A stretch of DNA of 64,000 nt from Thalassospira lucentensis MCCC 1A00383 = DSM 14000 (GCF_000421265.1 NZ_ATWN01000008.1:1-64000), one strand, 5' to 3'; positions 18,161 through 26,312 are shown, counted from the first letter of the stretch. Made by a program: numbers and translations. Notes: generated from the sequence alone by a model not told the origin.

Positions 18161-18772
18161 ATGAGCCAACCGATGGGAATTTGCCTTTTTATCAATCCGA
18201 TCAAGGGGGCGGGTGACGATTTGCCCGATATCGGATCGCATGCCCCAAACACCGCCTTTGTCGATCAATATGATCTGGACAAGACCGATTTATCGCAATT
18301 CGCGGCCCTAATCTTGCCTGCGCATATAGATCAACGCTTTTTGGGCACCCGATCCGATCAGATTACAACATTTCTCGACCAGGGCGGAACGCTTGTTTTT
18401 AACGGACATGTTGCCTGGCCGATGCTGCCAGAACTAAAACCGTTCGTCCCCCTTGAACGTCAGTCGCTTGAAAATCTGATGATCTATCGCGTCAATCACC
18501 ATCCGGTATTTGACGGCGTTGATTGCAATGACCTGACCTTCAAACGCGGTGTCGCCGGATTTTATGCCCGTGGCAGCAATCCCCCCCCTGTTGACGCCAT
18601 CCCTCTTCATGTTCTGGGCAAAGAACAACTGGTGTGTGATTGGCTATATGAACGCCCCAAGGGCGGGCGGATATTGATGCATTCGGGCAATGATCTTTGG
18701 ATGTATATCGGTTCGCAAAACAGCACCTCGCGCGTCGTACCGCAACTCTGCGCTTGGGCAGGAGGGGAATGA
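18161..18772 (+). CDS. Unrecognised protein with amidotransferase-like fold signs, copy 1
   Basis: I do not recognise a named family. The 203-residue cytoplasmic protein (no signal or membrane segment) has the alternating beta/alpha pattern of class I glutamine-amidotransferase-like domains: FAALILPAHIDQRFLG, then QITTFLDQGGTLVFNG, where the nucleophile-elbow Cys of true amidotransferases is missing. The next gene product has a parallel layout (DITTLIVPCRTDPAHLV, LFADFLNDGKTVVAMG), so the two are probably ancient duplicates. It lies 60 bases after the binding-protein gene and its stop overlaps the next start, so it is likely in the transporter operon. A role in processing or sensing the imported compound is only a guess. 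Confidence 0.6.
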   Translation: MSQPMGICLFINPIKGAGDDLPDIGSHAPNTAFVDQYDLDKTDLSQFAALILPAHIDQRFLGTRSDQITTFLDQGGTLVFNGHVAWPMLPELKPFVPLERQSLENLMIYRVNHHPVFDGVDCNDLTFKRGVAGFYARGSNPPPVDAIPLHVLGKEQLVCDWLYERPKGGRILMHSGNDLWMYIGSQNSTSRVVPQLCAWAGGE

Positions 18773-19371
18773 TGGGCAAACTGGCAATCATTGATACCGG
18801 GACCTATTACCATCACCGGGTTATCCACGAAGACCGCTTTGGTCATTTTTTTGATCAAGCGATCTATATCCGTGATCTGTGTAAGACGGATTTATCCGAC
18901 ATCACCACCCTGATTGTGCCATGCCGGACCGACCCGGCCCATTTGGTCGCCCATCGTAAACTGTTTGCCGATTTCCTAAATGACGGCAAAACCGTTGTCG
19001 CGATGGGATCGACAGGACCAGACAAATGGCTTGATGATATCAGTTGGCGTTTCACGCCGACCAATTTCTGGTGGTGGAAAGAAGGCGGGTCCCTGAACCT
19101 TGAGATCGCCGAACCGGAGCATAGCCTGTTTGACTATGTCAAACTTGCCGATGCAACCTGGCATCACCACGGATTACTGACCCCACCCGCAGGAGCCACA
19201 TCCCTGATCAATGCCAACAAGGCCGGATCGATTTTCTATGATGACCGGGTGACTTCGCCGGGGCGGAAAATCGTCACCACCCTTGATCCGATGTATCACC
19301 ACGGCAACCATTTCATGCCCGCAACCAGCCGCTTTCTTGACGGGTTCCTGCCATGGCTTAAAAGCCAGTAA
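18772..19371 (+). CDS. Unrecognised protein with amidotransferase-like fold signs, copy 2
   Basis: The 199-residue protein is distantly similar to its upstream neighbour. Shared blocks are KTDLSDITTLIVPCRTDP and FLNDGKTVVAMGSTGPDKW near residues 37-84. It is unusually rich in Trp and His (NFWWWKEGG, ATWHHHGLL, MYHHGNHF), which could form an aromatic or metal-binding pocket. The elbow Cys of class I amidotransferases is absent. Two ATG codons overlap the upstream stop; the second sits six bases after AGGAGG and is chosen. A terminator follows, so it ends the operon. Function unknown. Confidence 0.6.
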   Translation: MGKLAIIDTGTYYHHRVIHEDRFGHFFDQAIYIRDLCKTDLSDITTLIVPCRTDPAHLVAHRKLFADFLNDGKTVVAMGSTGPDKWLDDISWRFTPTNFWWWKEGGSLNLEIAEPEHSLFDYVKLADATWHHHGLLTPPAGATSLINANKAGSIFYDDRVTSPGRKIVTTLDPMYHHGNHFMPATSRFLDGFLPWLKSQ

Positions 19372-19396
19372 CAGTTCCGAAAGCACTGAAAAACCT

Positions 19397-19434
19397 ACAA
19401 TCCGCACTTAGTAACTACGGGTGCGGATTTTTCG
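19397..19434 (+). terminator. Intrinsic terminator of the ABC transporter operon
   Basis: AATCCGCAC, a 13-base loop and GTGCGGATT are followed by TTTCG. It lies about 25 bases after the last gene of the operon and before a convergent gene. Confidence 0.75.
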
Positions 19435-19485
19435 TTTCGCAGATGGAACATGCATATTACGGTCAAACAATAAACCTTATTAAGA

Positions 19486-20358
19486 TTACTCAGTAAGCCA
19501 ATATTGCTCTGCCGTTTGATCGTTTTTCGGACCAATACCCGGGTTATCAAGATCAATCACACGCCGATCAGACTGGCGAATGTAATCCATTGCTGCCGCG
19601 ATAGAAGGATCAGAACGGAAGTATTCGTTAAACGCCCCGCTGAAAAACGCATTCTGAAAACCCTGTTCCAGCAAGGAATGTCGGATTTTATCATTCTTGC
19701 CGACATAGGTGAAAAAATCATACTGATATCTCAACAACAGTGTTTTCTCGACACGCAACCCGGCACGTTTGAGTTGCTGGATCCTGTCTCTTTTAAGCGC
19801 CTCATGCACAGCCAAATGCATCATGTCAAACCGGTCGTTTTCCAGCATTGAAACCAGGTTGTTTTGCGGTGCCTCTGTCACACACAGTCCTGCGTCTTTC
19901 AAAATTGCCGTATCAAGCCAGCCCTGCCCCGAACCGATACAAAAACCCTTAAGATCCTCAAGCGATTTAACCCTCATCAGGGGTGCCTGTGTGTCCGCCC
20001 GGATGACAAACAGGCGATACCCCTGCAAGCCACGGGTAATCGGAAAGTCGACCTGAAGGAACTCCTCGCTGAAATCAGGGTTATACCCGGCAAAGATGAC
20101 ATTGATCTCGCCGCTGCGCAGCATCGTCAGGCCGCGCGTTTGGGTTAAACGCTCAACCGATAGAACTTCTAACTGATGATCACCGGGGGCATTTGCGATG
20201 GCCAGCCGGATGGCACCGATTTGAAAGGCAAAGTTATCCTCTGAACCTTTTGGCACAGCCATGCGAAACGTTTCCGCAGATACTGTGGACACCATCGCAA
20301 AGGCAAAAAGAACCAATATAACAACGCCGCCAATGAGGCGGTCGAAACCTTTTCGCAT
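19486..20358 (-). CDS. Periplasmic solute-binding-like protein (family 3 type)
   Basis: The 290-residue precursor starts with a signal segment (MRKGFDRLIGGVVILVLFAF, cut near VSAET). The mature part resembles amino-acid-type binding proteins: TRGLTMLRSGEINVIFAGYN, LQGYRLFVIRAD, the LEDLKGFCIGSGQGWLDTAIL hinge and MLENDRFDMMHLAVHEAL. There are no permease or ATPase genes beside it, so it may be a sensor or orphan binding protein. It is divergent from znuA across about 170 bases that contain a Zur-like box. A longer frame with a TTG start is possible but adds no family sequence. Confidence 0.75.
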   Translation of the reverse strand: MRKGFDRLIGGVVILVLFAFAMVSTVSAETFRMAVPKGSEDNFAFQIGAIRLAIANAPGDHQLEVLSVERLTQTRGLTMLRSGEINVIFAGYNPDFSEEFLQVDFPITRGLQGYRLFVIRADTQAPLMRVKSLEDLKGFCIGSGQGWLDTAILKDAGLCVTEAPQNNLVSMLENDRFDMMHLAVHEALKRDRIQQLKRAGLRVEKTLLLRYQYDFFTYVGKNDKIRHSLLEQGFQNAFFSGAFNEYFRSDPSIAAAMDYIRQSDRRVIDLDNPGIGPKNDQTAEQYWLTE

Positions 20359-20466
20359 ATTTTTCAAACACCAATACAGCCAAACAATCCTACGCAATAG
20401 GTTGTGCGGCGTTGGCAAAAGATAAGGCCCCCAGAACGGCAAGGCTCATTTTTTTACTTGACGGTT

Positions 20467-20486
20467 TGTTATGATATAACATAACA
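20467..20486. promoter_or_regulatory. Zur box upstream of znuA
   Basis: TGTTATGATATAACATAACA is a near-perfect palindrome (18 of 20 positions symmetric) closely matching the Zur consensus GTTATANTATAAC types. It lies 43 bases before the znuA start and in the divergent region, so zinc-bound Zur would repress znuA and perhaps the solute-binding gene. This is sequence match plus context; binding is untested. Confidence 0.85.
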
Positions 20487-20528
20487 GATAACCAACCTTA
20501 TATGCTCCCCCATAACCGGACCGGATCA

Positions 20529-21635
20529 ATGCAAAACTTTCCTTCCACTCTTCGCCGTCTCCTTCTCGCCTCTCCCCTGCTTGTGGCACCCTTCGCGGCT
20601 CAGGCTGCCGATGCACCATCAGTTGTTGCCACCCTCAAACCGATCCACGGCATCACAAGTGCTTTGATGGACGGCGTTGGGGAACCCACTTTGCTGATCG
20701 ATGGGGCAGCCTCCCCGCATGCCTATTCGCTGCGCCCCAGCGAAGCACGTGCTTTGCAAAATGCCGATCTGGTGATTTATGTGTCGCACAGCCTCGAAAG
20801 TTTTCTGGAAAAACCTTTGGCAACCTTGTCGGTTAACAGTCATCAGCTTGAACTGATTGATGCCCCCGGCCTGACCCTGCTCGAGGTGCGCGAAGGCGGC
20901 AGCTGGGAAGCCCATAGCCACGACCACGGCGCACATGAGGAGCATGAGGAGCATAGTGAAAGTGATCATGACCATGATCATGAAGTCTATCACGAGCATG
21001 ATCACGACGCGCACGACCATGAAGCCGATCACGGGCACGAACATGCCGACGCCCACGACCACGATCATGACGCCGATGAACATCATCACGATGAACACGA
21101 GCACGAGCACGGCGGAATCAACCCGCACATCTGGCTTGACCCGGCCAATGGTGCGGCCATCGCCACGGCCATCGCCGATGAACTGATCGAAATTGATGCG
21201 GCTCACGCAGAAAATTATCGCGAAAACCTCAAAAAGCTGCTTGCCAGTCTCACCGTGCTTGGCAATGATCTGGGCGATAAGCTTGCGCCGGTCCGCAGCA
21301 CGCCTTATGTGGTTTTCCATGATGCCTATCAGTATCTGGAAGCTGGCTTTGGCCTGAACGGGGTCGGCTCCGTGACCGTGTCGCCCGAACAGAAGCCCGG
21401 AGCCAAACGCCTCCATGAAATCGAAGAAAAAATCCGCGACACCGGTGCCGTCTGTGTCTTTGCCGAGCCGCAATTCCGCCCCGCGATTGTTAAAGCGATT
21501 GTTGCCGATACCGGCGCACGCATTGGCACCCTTGATCCGCTGGGCGCAAACATCCCCAAAGGCCCGGACGCCTATCAGGCCATCCTTGCGCAAAATGTCG
21601 ACGCCCTGGTCGACTGCCTTGGCAACGGTTCGTAA
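20529..21635 (+). CDS. znuA: Zinc ABC transporter periplasmic binding protein ZnuA
   Basis: The 368-residue precursor has a signal peptide (MQNFPSTLRRLLLASPLLVA, cut before ADAPS). It is a cluster A-I metal-binding protein: ligands appear in ASPHAYSLRPSEA, GGINPHIWLDP, VFHDAYQYLEAGFGL and TLDPLG. An exceptional His/Asp/Glu loop of about 65 residues (130-195) with about 30 histidines lies between the first two ligands; such loops collect Zn2+. A Zur box lies upstream. No znuB or znuC is adjacent; instead DUF1007 and NicO-type genes follow with overlaps. An ATG nine codons upstream is an alternative start. Confidence 0.92.
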   Translation: MQNFPSTLRRLLLASPLLVAPFAAQAADAPSVVATLKPIHGITSALMDGVGEPTLLIDGAASPHAYSLRPSEARALQNADLVIYVSHSLESFLEKPLATLSVNSHQLELIDAPGLTLLEVREGGSWEAHSHDHGAHEEHEEHSESDHDHDHEVYHEHDHDAHDHEADHGHEHADAHDHDHDADEHHHDEHEHEHGGINPHIWLDPANGAAIATAIADELIEIDAAHAENYRENLKKLLASLTVLGNDLGDKLAPVRSTPYVVFHDAYQYLEAGFGLNGVGSVTVSPEQKPGAKRLHEIEEKIRDTGAVCVFAEPQFRPAIVKAIVADTGARIGTLDPLGANIPKGPDAYQAILAQNVDALVDCLGNGS

Positions 21636-22287
21636 TACGGGTTTTGCAATGCTGGTCGCGGGCTTTGTGCTTGCGACCAGCACGCCCGCCTCAGCCCATC
21701 CTCATATCTGGATTGATGCCAACGCCGAGATGGTGTTTGAAAACGGCAAGCTGACCGCCATCAAAATGCACTGGGTGTTTGATGACCTGTTCAGCATGAC
21801 GCTGATTGACGAGTTCGATAAAAATTTCGACACCCGGTTCTTTGGCGATGAAAACACCACATTGCGCGACAATGCCTTTGTCGCGCTTGGCGAAGTTTCA
21901 TGGCTGGCACATTTACGTAAAAACGAAGTTCTTCTGCCCTTTACCCAAACCCGCGATTTTACCGCCGACATCACCGATGACAGGCGAGTGACCTATGATT
22001 TCACCCTCGTTTTAGACGAACCGCTTGATCCGGTAAAAGATACCATCAGCCTTTCCGTCTATGACGCCGAGTATTATATCGACATCGCCTTCACACAGGT
22101 CGATCCGATCGTATTTACCGGCAACACCGCAACCAGCTGTCACTTTGAAATGAGCGAAGATGAAAAAAACCGCATCTATTTTGATCTGGTGGCGCCAATA
22201 CGTGCCGACCTTGTCTGCGCAGCGCAACATGGCGATAGCGGGTCTTCTGGCGGTCTTGCTCCTGGCGATATGGTCCGGGTCGAGTAA
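21595..22287 (+). CDS. DUF1007 family periplasmic protein
   Basis: The 230-residue precursor has a signal peptide whose cut (PASA before HPHIWID) leaves the family-defining HPHIWID at the mature N-terminus, a likely metal-binding amino-terminal motif. The body contains MHWVFDDLFSMTLIDEFD and an acidic TADITDDRRVTYDF region. DUF1007 proteins are encoded beside NicO-type transporters and zinc-related genes. The chosen ATG overlaps the znuA end by 41 bases and gives an n-region with Arg; an ATG 18 codons later would leave a shorter signal. Its 3' end overlaps the next gene. The role is probably metal delivery to the partner transporter. Confidence 0.8.
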   Translation: MSTPWSTALATVRNTGFAMLVAGFVLATSTPASAHPHIWIDANAEMVFENGKLTAIKMHWVFDDLFSMTLIDEFDKNFDTRFFGDENTTLRDNAFVALGEVSWLAHLRKNEVLLPFTQTRDFTADITDDRRVTYDFTLVLDEPLDPVKDTISLSVYDAEYYIDIAFTQVDPIVFTGNTATSCHFEMSEDEKNRIYFDLVAPIRADLVCAAQHGDSGSSGGLAPGDMVRVE

Positions 22288-23305
22288 TCCGGCTGCGGCC
22301 CAGTCGGCCAATCTTCTGGGACGTGGTAAAAGCGATGCGGCAACCACCGATACCGCCTCAGCCCCGCAAGATGGGGACAGCTTCATCACCCTGCCCGTCT
22401 GGTTATCCGATGTCGTCGGTCAGGTCATCATCATTCAGACAAAACTGAACCGCGAAATCACCGCAACGCTTCGCGACGCCAAAAACGGCGATAACTTATG
22501 GCCCGGCCTGATGATCATTGGCCTGTCATTTCTCTATGGCGTTTTTCATGCCGCAGGCCCTGGTCACGGCAAAATGGTCACAACCACCTATTTCCTGTCG
22601 CGCGACGCCGGATGGAAACAGGGGGTTGCCATGGGCAGCCTGATTGCCGGGGTGCAGGCCATCACCGCCATCGTTCTTGTTGGGTCATTAACCCTGTTTC
22701 TAAATCTTGGTCCGGCGGCAATCACCCAAAACGGTCTGGTGCTGGAGGCGGTTTCATATGCCTTGATCGTTGGTCTTGGTCTGGTGATGTGTCTGCGGAT
22801 CATACAGGGCCGCGATGATTGCTGTGATCACGCCCATCATGATCATCATTCCCATGACCACACACATCATCACGATGATGGTCATAACCACCACCACAGC
22901 CACGCACATGATCATACCGATGCGCATCACCATGATGCCAGCTCCACCGCACATTCCACACCATCGACGGCGCGCAATCGCTGGCAAATGATTGCCAGTG
23001 GCATTGTGGTTGGGCTGCGCCCCTGCACCGGGTCCATTCTGGTGCTGCTGTTTACGCTGGCCAACGGGCTGTTTCTGATCGGGGTTGCTGCCGCCTTTGC
23101 CATGGCAATCGGGGTTGCCCTGACCGTCAGCCTGATCGGGCTGGCCGCCATCGGCATTCGTACCGGAACGCGGCATCTGTTTAATGTCTCCGAAACCACA
23201 TCGGGCATTCTGCGCCGCACGATTGGCTTGACCGGGGCGGGGTTGATTACCCTGTTTGGCGCAATGTTGTTACTGGCATCAGCCCGCCAATTGGGTTGGC
23301 TTTAA
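22160..23305 (+). CDS. NicO/RcnA-family divalent metal transporter
   Basis: The 381-residue membrane protein has a signal-like first helix and about six further helices. It shows the two NicO signatures, HAAGPGHGKMVTT near residues 136-148 and GLRPCTGSILVLLF near 290-303, separated by a His-rich cytoplasmic or periplasmic loop at about 222-260. RcnA members export Ni/Co; others are thought to import metals. Its place in a Zur-box operon with znuA and DUF1007 suggests zinc, possibly uptake. The start overlaps DUF1007 by 128 bases; an ATG at 22229 would cut the overlap to 59. A terminator follows. Confidence 0.82.
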   Translation: MKKTASILIWWRQYVPTLSAQRNMAIAGLLAVLLLAIWSGSSNPAAAQSANLLGRGKSDAATTDTASAPQDGDSFITLPVWLSDVVGQVIIIQTKLNREITATLRDAKNGDNLWPGLMIIGLSFLYGVFHAAGPGHGKMVTTTYFLSRDAGWKQGVAMGSLIAGVQAITAIVLVGSLTLFLNLGPAAITQNGLVLEAVSYALIVGLGLVMCLRIIQGRDDCCDHAHHDHHSHDHTHHHDDGHNHHHSHAHDHTDAHHHDASSTAHSTPSTARNRWQMIASGIVVGLRPCTGSILVLLFTLANGLFLIGVAAAFAMAIGVALTVSLIGLAAIGIRTGTRHLFNVSETTSGILRRTIGLTGAGLITLFGAMLLLASARQLGWL

Positions 23306-23321
23306 CACCCCCCACAAATAG

Positions 23322-23356
23322 AACAGCCCGCAAAGCCAATGACCTTGCGGGCTGTT
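23322..23356. terminator. Terminator between the convergent zinc operon and the DUF7282-like gene
   Basis: AACAGCCCGCAA, an 11-base loop and TTGCGGGCTGTT form a perfect 12-bp stem. T runs are weak on both sides, but the position between convergent genes supports a shared terminator. Confidence 0.65.
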
Positions 23357-23385
23357 GAAATCTGGCATCGAAAGGCTGTTTTGCC

Positions 23386-23820
23386 TTACTCGGCGTGAAT
23401 GACTTTCATGACAAGTTTGCCATCCGGCTTGATCGGGCCGTCTTCTTTGGCGCCAAGGGTGTATTCATACACACCGGTTTTCATGCCGCCTGCTTCGGAA
23501 TGAACCATCAACATCAGCATCTCGCCCGATTTGACCGGTTCCTGAAGGATGGCGGCAACATCCATGTTTTCACCCTTTTTGATCGGCGCATAGCCAACCA
23601 CCGGGCCCGGTTTCATGTCTTTGTCGGTACGATGGACAACCAGCCAGCCGTTTTCACCGGCCATGATTTTTTCCGCCGTCACGGTCCCACCCGATACATC
23701 CTGATCCATGGCATCGACCATCGGGCCCATTGCCAACGCGCCTGTGCTGCTGGCCAGAACGAAACCGGCACTCAGCATCATGGCACCAAGAAAGCCCGAA
23801 GTTTTATGTTTCAACGTCAT
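23386..23820 (-). CDS. Small secreted protein, DUF7282-like
   Basis: The 144-residue precursor has a signal peptide (MTLKHKTSGFLGAMMLSAGF, cut near ALAMG). The mature part is an all-beta domain with GWLVVHRTDKDMKPGPVVGY and LMLMVHSEAGGMKTGVYEY, resembling DUF7282 (a cupredoxin-like, His/Met-containing secreted family); the assignment is tentative. Several Met residues and one His lie near the C-terminal strands and might bind metal or oxidant. It lies downstream of, and on the same strand as, the ECF sigma/anti-sigma pair and is probably part of that regulon. Confidence 0.65.
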   Translation of the reverse strand: MTLKHKTSGFLGAMMLSAGFVLASSTGALAMGPMVDAMDQDVSGGTVTAEKIMAGENGWLVVHRTDKDMKPGPVVGYAPIKKGENMDVAAILQEPVKSGEMLMLMVHSEAGGMKTGVYEYTLGAKEDGPIKPDGKLVMKVIHAE

Positions 23821-23901
23821 GTGAAGTCTCCTTTGCTTTTGATCTGGAACACGCTTTTCGCGGTTCGCTCATGTCGCGCGTTTCATCGCACACACAGAAG
23901 C

Positions 23902-23927
23902 TACGCAGAGAATTCAAACGGGTTTCA
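23902..23927 (-). promoter_or_regulatory. Possible ECF-sigma promoter of the DUF7282-like gene
   Basis: On the reverse strand TGAAAC, 16 bases, CGTA resembles generic ECF -35/-10 elements and sits about 80 bases before the start codon, directly after the anti-sigma gene. It is a pattern match only. Confidence 0.35.
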
Positions 23928-23948
23928 GCAAAGAAGAAATTTTCTGCA

Positions 23949-23965
23949 TTAGGCTCAGGACCTAA
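23949..23965. repeat. 17-bp palindromic motif, copy 2
   Basis: TTAGGCTCAGGACCTAA has 5-bp perfect arms around a TCAG core and covers the stop codon of the anti-sigma gene. It shares 15 exact bases with copy 3. Confidence 0.4.
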
Positions 23966-24690
23966 TGTTCTACCGAAATCAACCGACCATGGATCGCCGG
24001 ACCGGTCGGCTGCCCGGTTGGTGAGCCACCTTCTGGTTCAAGGCTGATGCCAAAGGTTGCGGTACGCAACATCGCCGGATCAAACTGGCCAAGGTTCTTG
24101 GTCGTCGCGACAGACGCATTCTGCAAAAGCCCCAAGGACTGTGGCACAGAACCGCTCTGATCCGACTTGATCCAAAGTTGATAGGTTTTGCCTTCGGGCA
24201 ACGATGCCTCAACCGGGCGAATGGTCACAACCCGGGTATCAAGATCAATCGTCATCACAAATGCAGGCTGGGTATCGTCGCGGTGAAAGACTGCCACAAA
24301 CGGGCCATCTTGGACCGGTGCTGCAATATCGGTCGCCAGAACCGCAATGATCAGGCTTGCGGCAATCGCCCCGGCCCCAAGTGCCCCGGAACGCCACATC
24401 TTGACCTTGCGTTTCAGGCTGGCGACCTCCGACAGGCTGGCGATGTTAGCGCTAACATTTTGGCCGGCAGTTTCGATCCGGCTTCTGATGCTGGCAAACA
24501 GATCACGTGACGGGGCAACCGCATCATAATGTGTATTAAGCGGTGACAGCCGCATTTCCCAATCGGTGATCGCCTTATCAATTTCTGGTTCCCGTTCCCG
24601 GCGGGCAACCACAGACTGACGCTGTGCGGGCTCAAGCGTGCCCAACACATATTCAGCGGCCAGCATATCAATGTCTTCCCGGTCGGTCAT
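23962..24690 (-). CDS. Anti-sigma factor, RskA type
   Basis: The 242-residue protein has an N-terminal cytoplasmic anti-sigma domain (DMLAAEYVLGTLEPAQR), one transmembrane helix near residues 100-125 (GALGAGAIAASLIIAVLA) and an extracytoplasmic RskA C-terminal beta domain (FVMTIDLDTRVVTIRP, LPEGKTYQLWIKSDQ, FGISLEPEGGSPTGQPTGPA). It would hold the ECF sigma at the membrane until a periplasmic signal arrives. The start ATG overlaps the sigma stop by four bases, so the pair is translationally coupled. A longer frame upstream lies inside the sigma gene and is rejected. Confidence 0.9.
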   Translation of the reverse strand: MTDREDIDMLAAEYVLGTLEPAQRQSVVARREREPEIDKAITDWEMRLSPLNTHYDAVAPSRDLFASIRSRIETAGQNVSANIASLSEVASLKRKVKMWRSGALGAGAIAASLIIAVLATDIAAPVQDGPFVAVFHRDDTQPAFVMTIDLDTRVVTIRPVEASLPEGKTYQLWIKSDQSGSVPQSLGLLQNASVATTKNLGQFDPAMLRTATFGISLEPEGGSPTGQPTGPAIHGRLISVEH

Positions 24691-25235
24691 GATCCCAGGC
24701 ATTCCTTTAACTGTCTTAAGCTGCGATGCAGCCACGTCTTGATCGTTCCAACCGGCTGGGCAAACCGCTCTGCCAACTCGGCCCGAGACCAGCCTTCAAG
24801 ATATGCCAGTCGGACAATCTGTTGGCGGTCGTCTTCCAAACCGTCCAGACAGTATTCCAGTTGGCGCACCTCGTCGGCAAGCACGACCTCTTCGAAAACC
24901 GTGTCATGTGACACCAGAATTTCAATCTCGGCGTCTTCAATGTCGGATTCGGGCCGTTGGCGGCGCACGATATCAATTGCCCGGTTACGTGCAATCGTTG
25001 CCATCCAGGTAATAATTGATGCCCGTCCCGGTTCGAAATCACCGGCTTTCTGCCAGATGCGCACATAAATATCCTGTAACGCATCCTCACTTTGAGCACG
25101 GTTTTTCAAGATACGCAGCACAACGCCAAAAAGTTTCGCCGATGTTGCATGATACAGCCGCTCAAAGGCGTCCATATCACCATTGATCGACTGACCAAGC
25201 AGCTTTTCCAAATCCCGGGTCGTTGTCATTTTCAC
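24687..25235 (-). CDS. ECF RNA polymerase sigma factor (SigK/RskA-partner type)
   Basis: The 182-residue protein has sigma region 2 (AFERLYHATSAKLFGVVLRI, ALQDIYVRIWQKAGDF, WMATIARNRAIDIVRR) and region 4 (VRLAYLEGWSRAELAERF, GTIKTWLHRSLRQLKECL). It directs RNA polymerase to promoters of an envelope or oxidative-stress regulon. It is coupled to the RskA-type anti-sigma gene, and a secreted DUF7282-like gene follows. Two starts, MKM, are two codons apart. The signal and regulon are unknown. Confidence 0.93.
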   Translation of the reverse strand: MKMTTTRDLEKLLGQSINGDMDAFERLYHATSAKLFGVVLRILKNRAQSEDALQDIYVRIWQKAGDFEPGRASIITWMATIARNRAIDIVRRQRPESDIEDAEIEILVSHDTVFEEVVLADEVRQLEYCLDGLEDDRQQIVRLAYLEGWSRAELAERFAQPVGTIKTWLHRSLRQLKECLGS

Positions 25236-25407
25236 CGCCAGCTTCGTGCAGAAAAGACCGAATTCCCTGCGCCGTAGAAGAACACATACCGGATTGCAAA
25301 CCCGAGCGACCTTCTTCCTACGTTACAAACACCATAGTTGATCAGTTCCAGCCCCAAGTCATATGAAGAATGCGTTCTGAGCCTAAGTATCTGAACAAAA
25401 AACACAA

Positions 25408-26277
25408 TCAGGATTTAAATTCCGCCGGAATACTTTCGGTTGTTTTGATCAGCGCATCCATCACCATTCGCACGCCGGGGGACCGGCGCATATCGGGGTG
25501 AACCACAAGCCAGACCGGCTTACTGATCTCACCTGGCGCGTCGTCAAACACCCTTTCAAGCCGGTCATCAACATCGGCCATATAGCGCGGCAAAAGCCCA
25601 AGCCCATGTCCGGCCGCGACAAAGGCCCGAACCGTCTGGCTGTCATCGGCCCTGACCCGCACCGGCAATTGCCGGTTTAGCATCTTCCACACCCAGGCCT
25701 GTTGATAGTCGCCAAATGAAAACCCACCATCGGCACAGAATTCCCAATCGCCTTCGGGCACGCGCTCTGTATACCCCTTTGCCGCATAAACGCCGTAGCG
25801 CAAATGTGTCAGTTTGCGCGCAATCAGCCCGCTTTGCGCCGGGGTTGCCATCCGCACCGCAACGTCTGCTTCGCGGCGCGCAAGATTGGCAATCACGCTT
25901 GATCCAAGAATTTCATATTCAAGATTCTTTTGGTCTCGCAGCAATTCCGCCAACCGCGGCGCAAACAGCAATCGCCCGGCGGCGGGGGGCACGGAAATCC
26001 GCACCACACCATGGGCGGTTTCATCACCGCGCGCCTGCCGTTCAAACGCCAAAACGTCTTCTTCGATCCGGCCCGCCACCGGCACAAGGTTTTCGCCCGC
26101 ATCAGTCAGTTTCCAACCGGTTGCCAAGCGGTCAAACAGATGCGCGCCCAGATGGGTTTCCAATGCTTCGATACGCCGCGCAACGGTTGTGTGATCCTTA
26201 CTCAACCGCCGGGCGGCCCCGGAAAGCGTCCCTTCCTCGGCAACTGCGACAAAAAACCTAAGATCATTCCAGTTCAT
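25408..26277 (-). CDS. LysR-family regulator, copy A of a tandem module
   Basis: The 289-residue protein has an N-terminal winged helix (MNWNDLRFFVAVAEEGTLSG, AARRLSKDHTTVARRIEALE) and a LysR effector domain (HGVVRISVPPAAGRLLFAPR, GLLPRYMADVDD). It is strongly similar along its whole length to copy B (same length, same start MNWNDLR, same end region MRRSPGVRMVMDALIKT). It is divergent from a DUF1127 gene, and the space between holds an imperfect TTGCGCAA/TTGCACAA palindrome, a probable operator. The start chosen is the conserved MNWNDL; eleven extra codons upstream are not family sequence. Confidence 0.92.
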   Translation of the reverse strand: MNWNDLRFFVAVAEEGTLSGAARRLSKDHTTVARRIEALETHLGAHLFDRLATGWKLTDAGENLVPVAGRIEEDVLAFERQARGDETAHGVVRISVPPAAGRLLFAPRLAELLRDQKNLEYEILGSSVIANLARREADVAVRMATPAQSGLIARKLTHLRYGVYAAKGYTERVPEGDWEFCADGGFSFGDYQQAWVWKMLNRQLPVRVRADDSQTVRAFVAAGHGLGLLPRYMADVDDRLERVFDDAPGEISKPVWLVVHPDMRRSPGVRMVMDALIKTTESIPAEFKS

Positions 26278-26294
26278 ATCTGTGCGTCCTACAC

Positions 26295-26312
26295 TTGCGC
26301 AATTTTGCACAA
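26295..26312. promoter_or_regulatory. Candidate LysR operator, module A
   Basis: TTGCGCAATTTTGCACAA is a one-mismatch inverted repeat in the divergent space between the LysR gene and the DUF1127 gene. Its TTTTGCACA half also occurs between the module B genes. Confidence 0.45.

Noticed and set aside
20930..21115. CATGATCACGAC-like short tandem repeats in znuA (and 22827-22940 in the NicO gene)
   Set aside because: They encode His/Asp-rich metal loops in frame; they are not CRISPR repeats or microsatellites of non-coding type.
20619..21683. 354-codon open frame antisense to znuA
   Set aside because: It runs opposite a well-supported gene, has no ribosome site or family resemblance, and arises from the His-rich codons of znuA.
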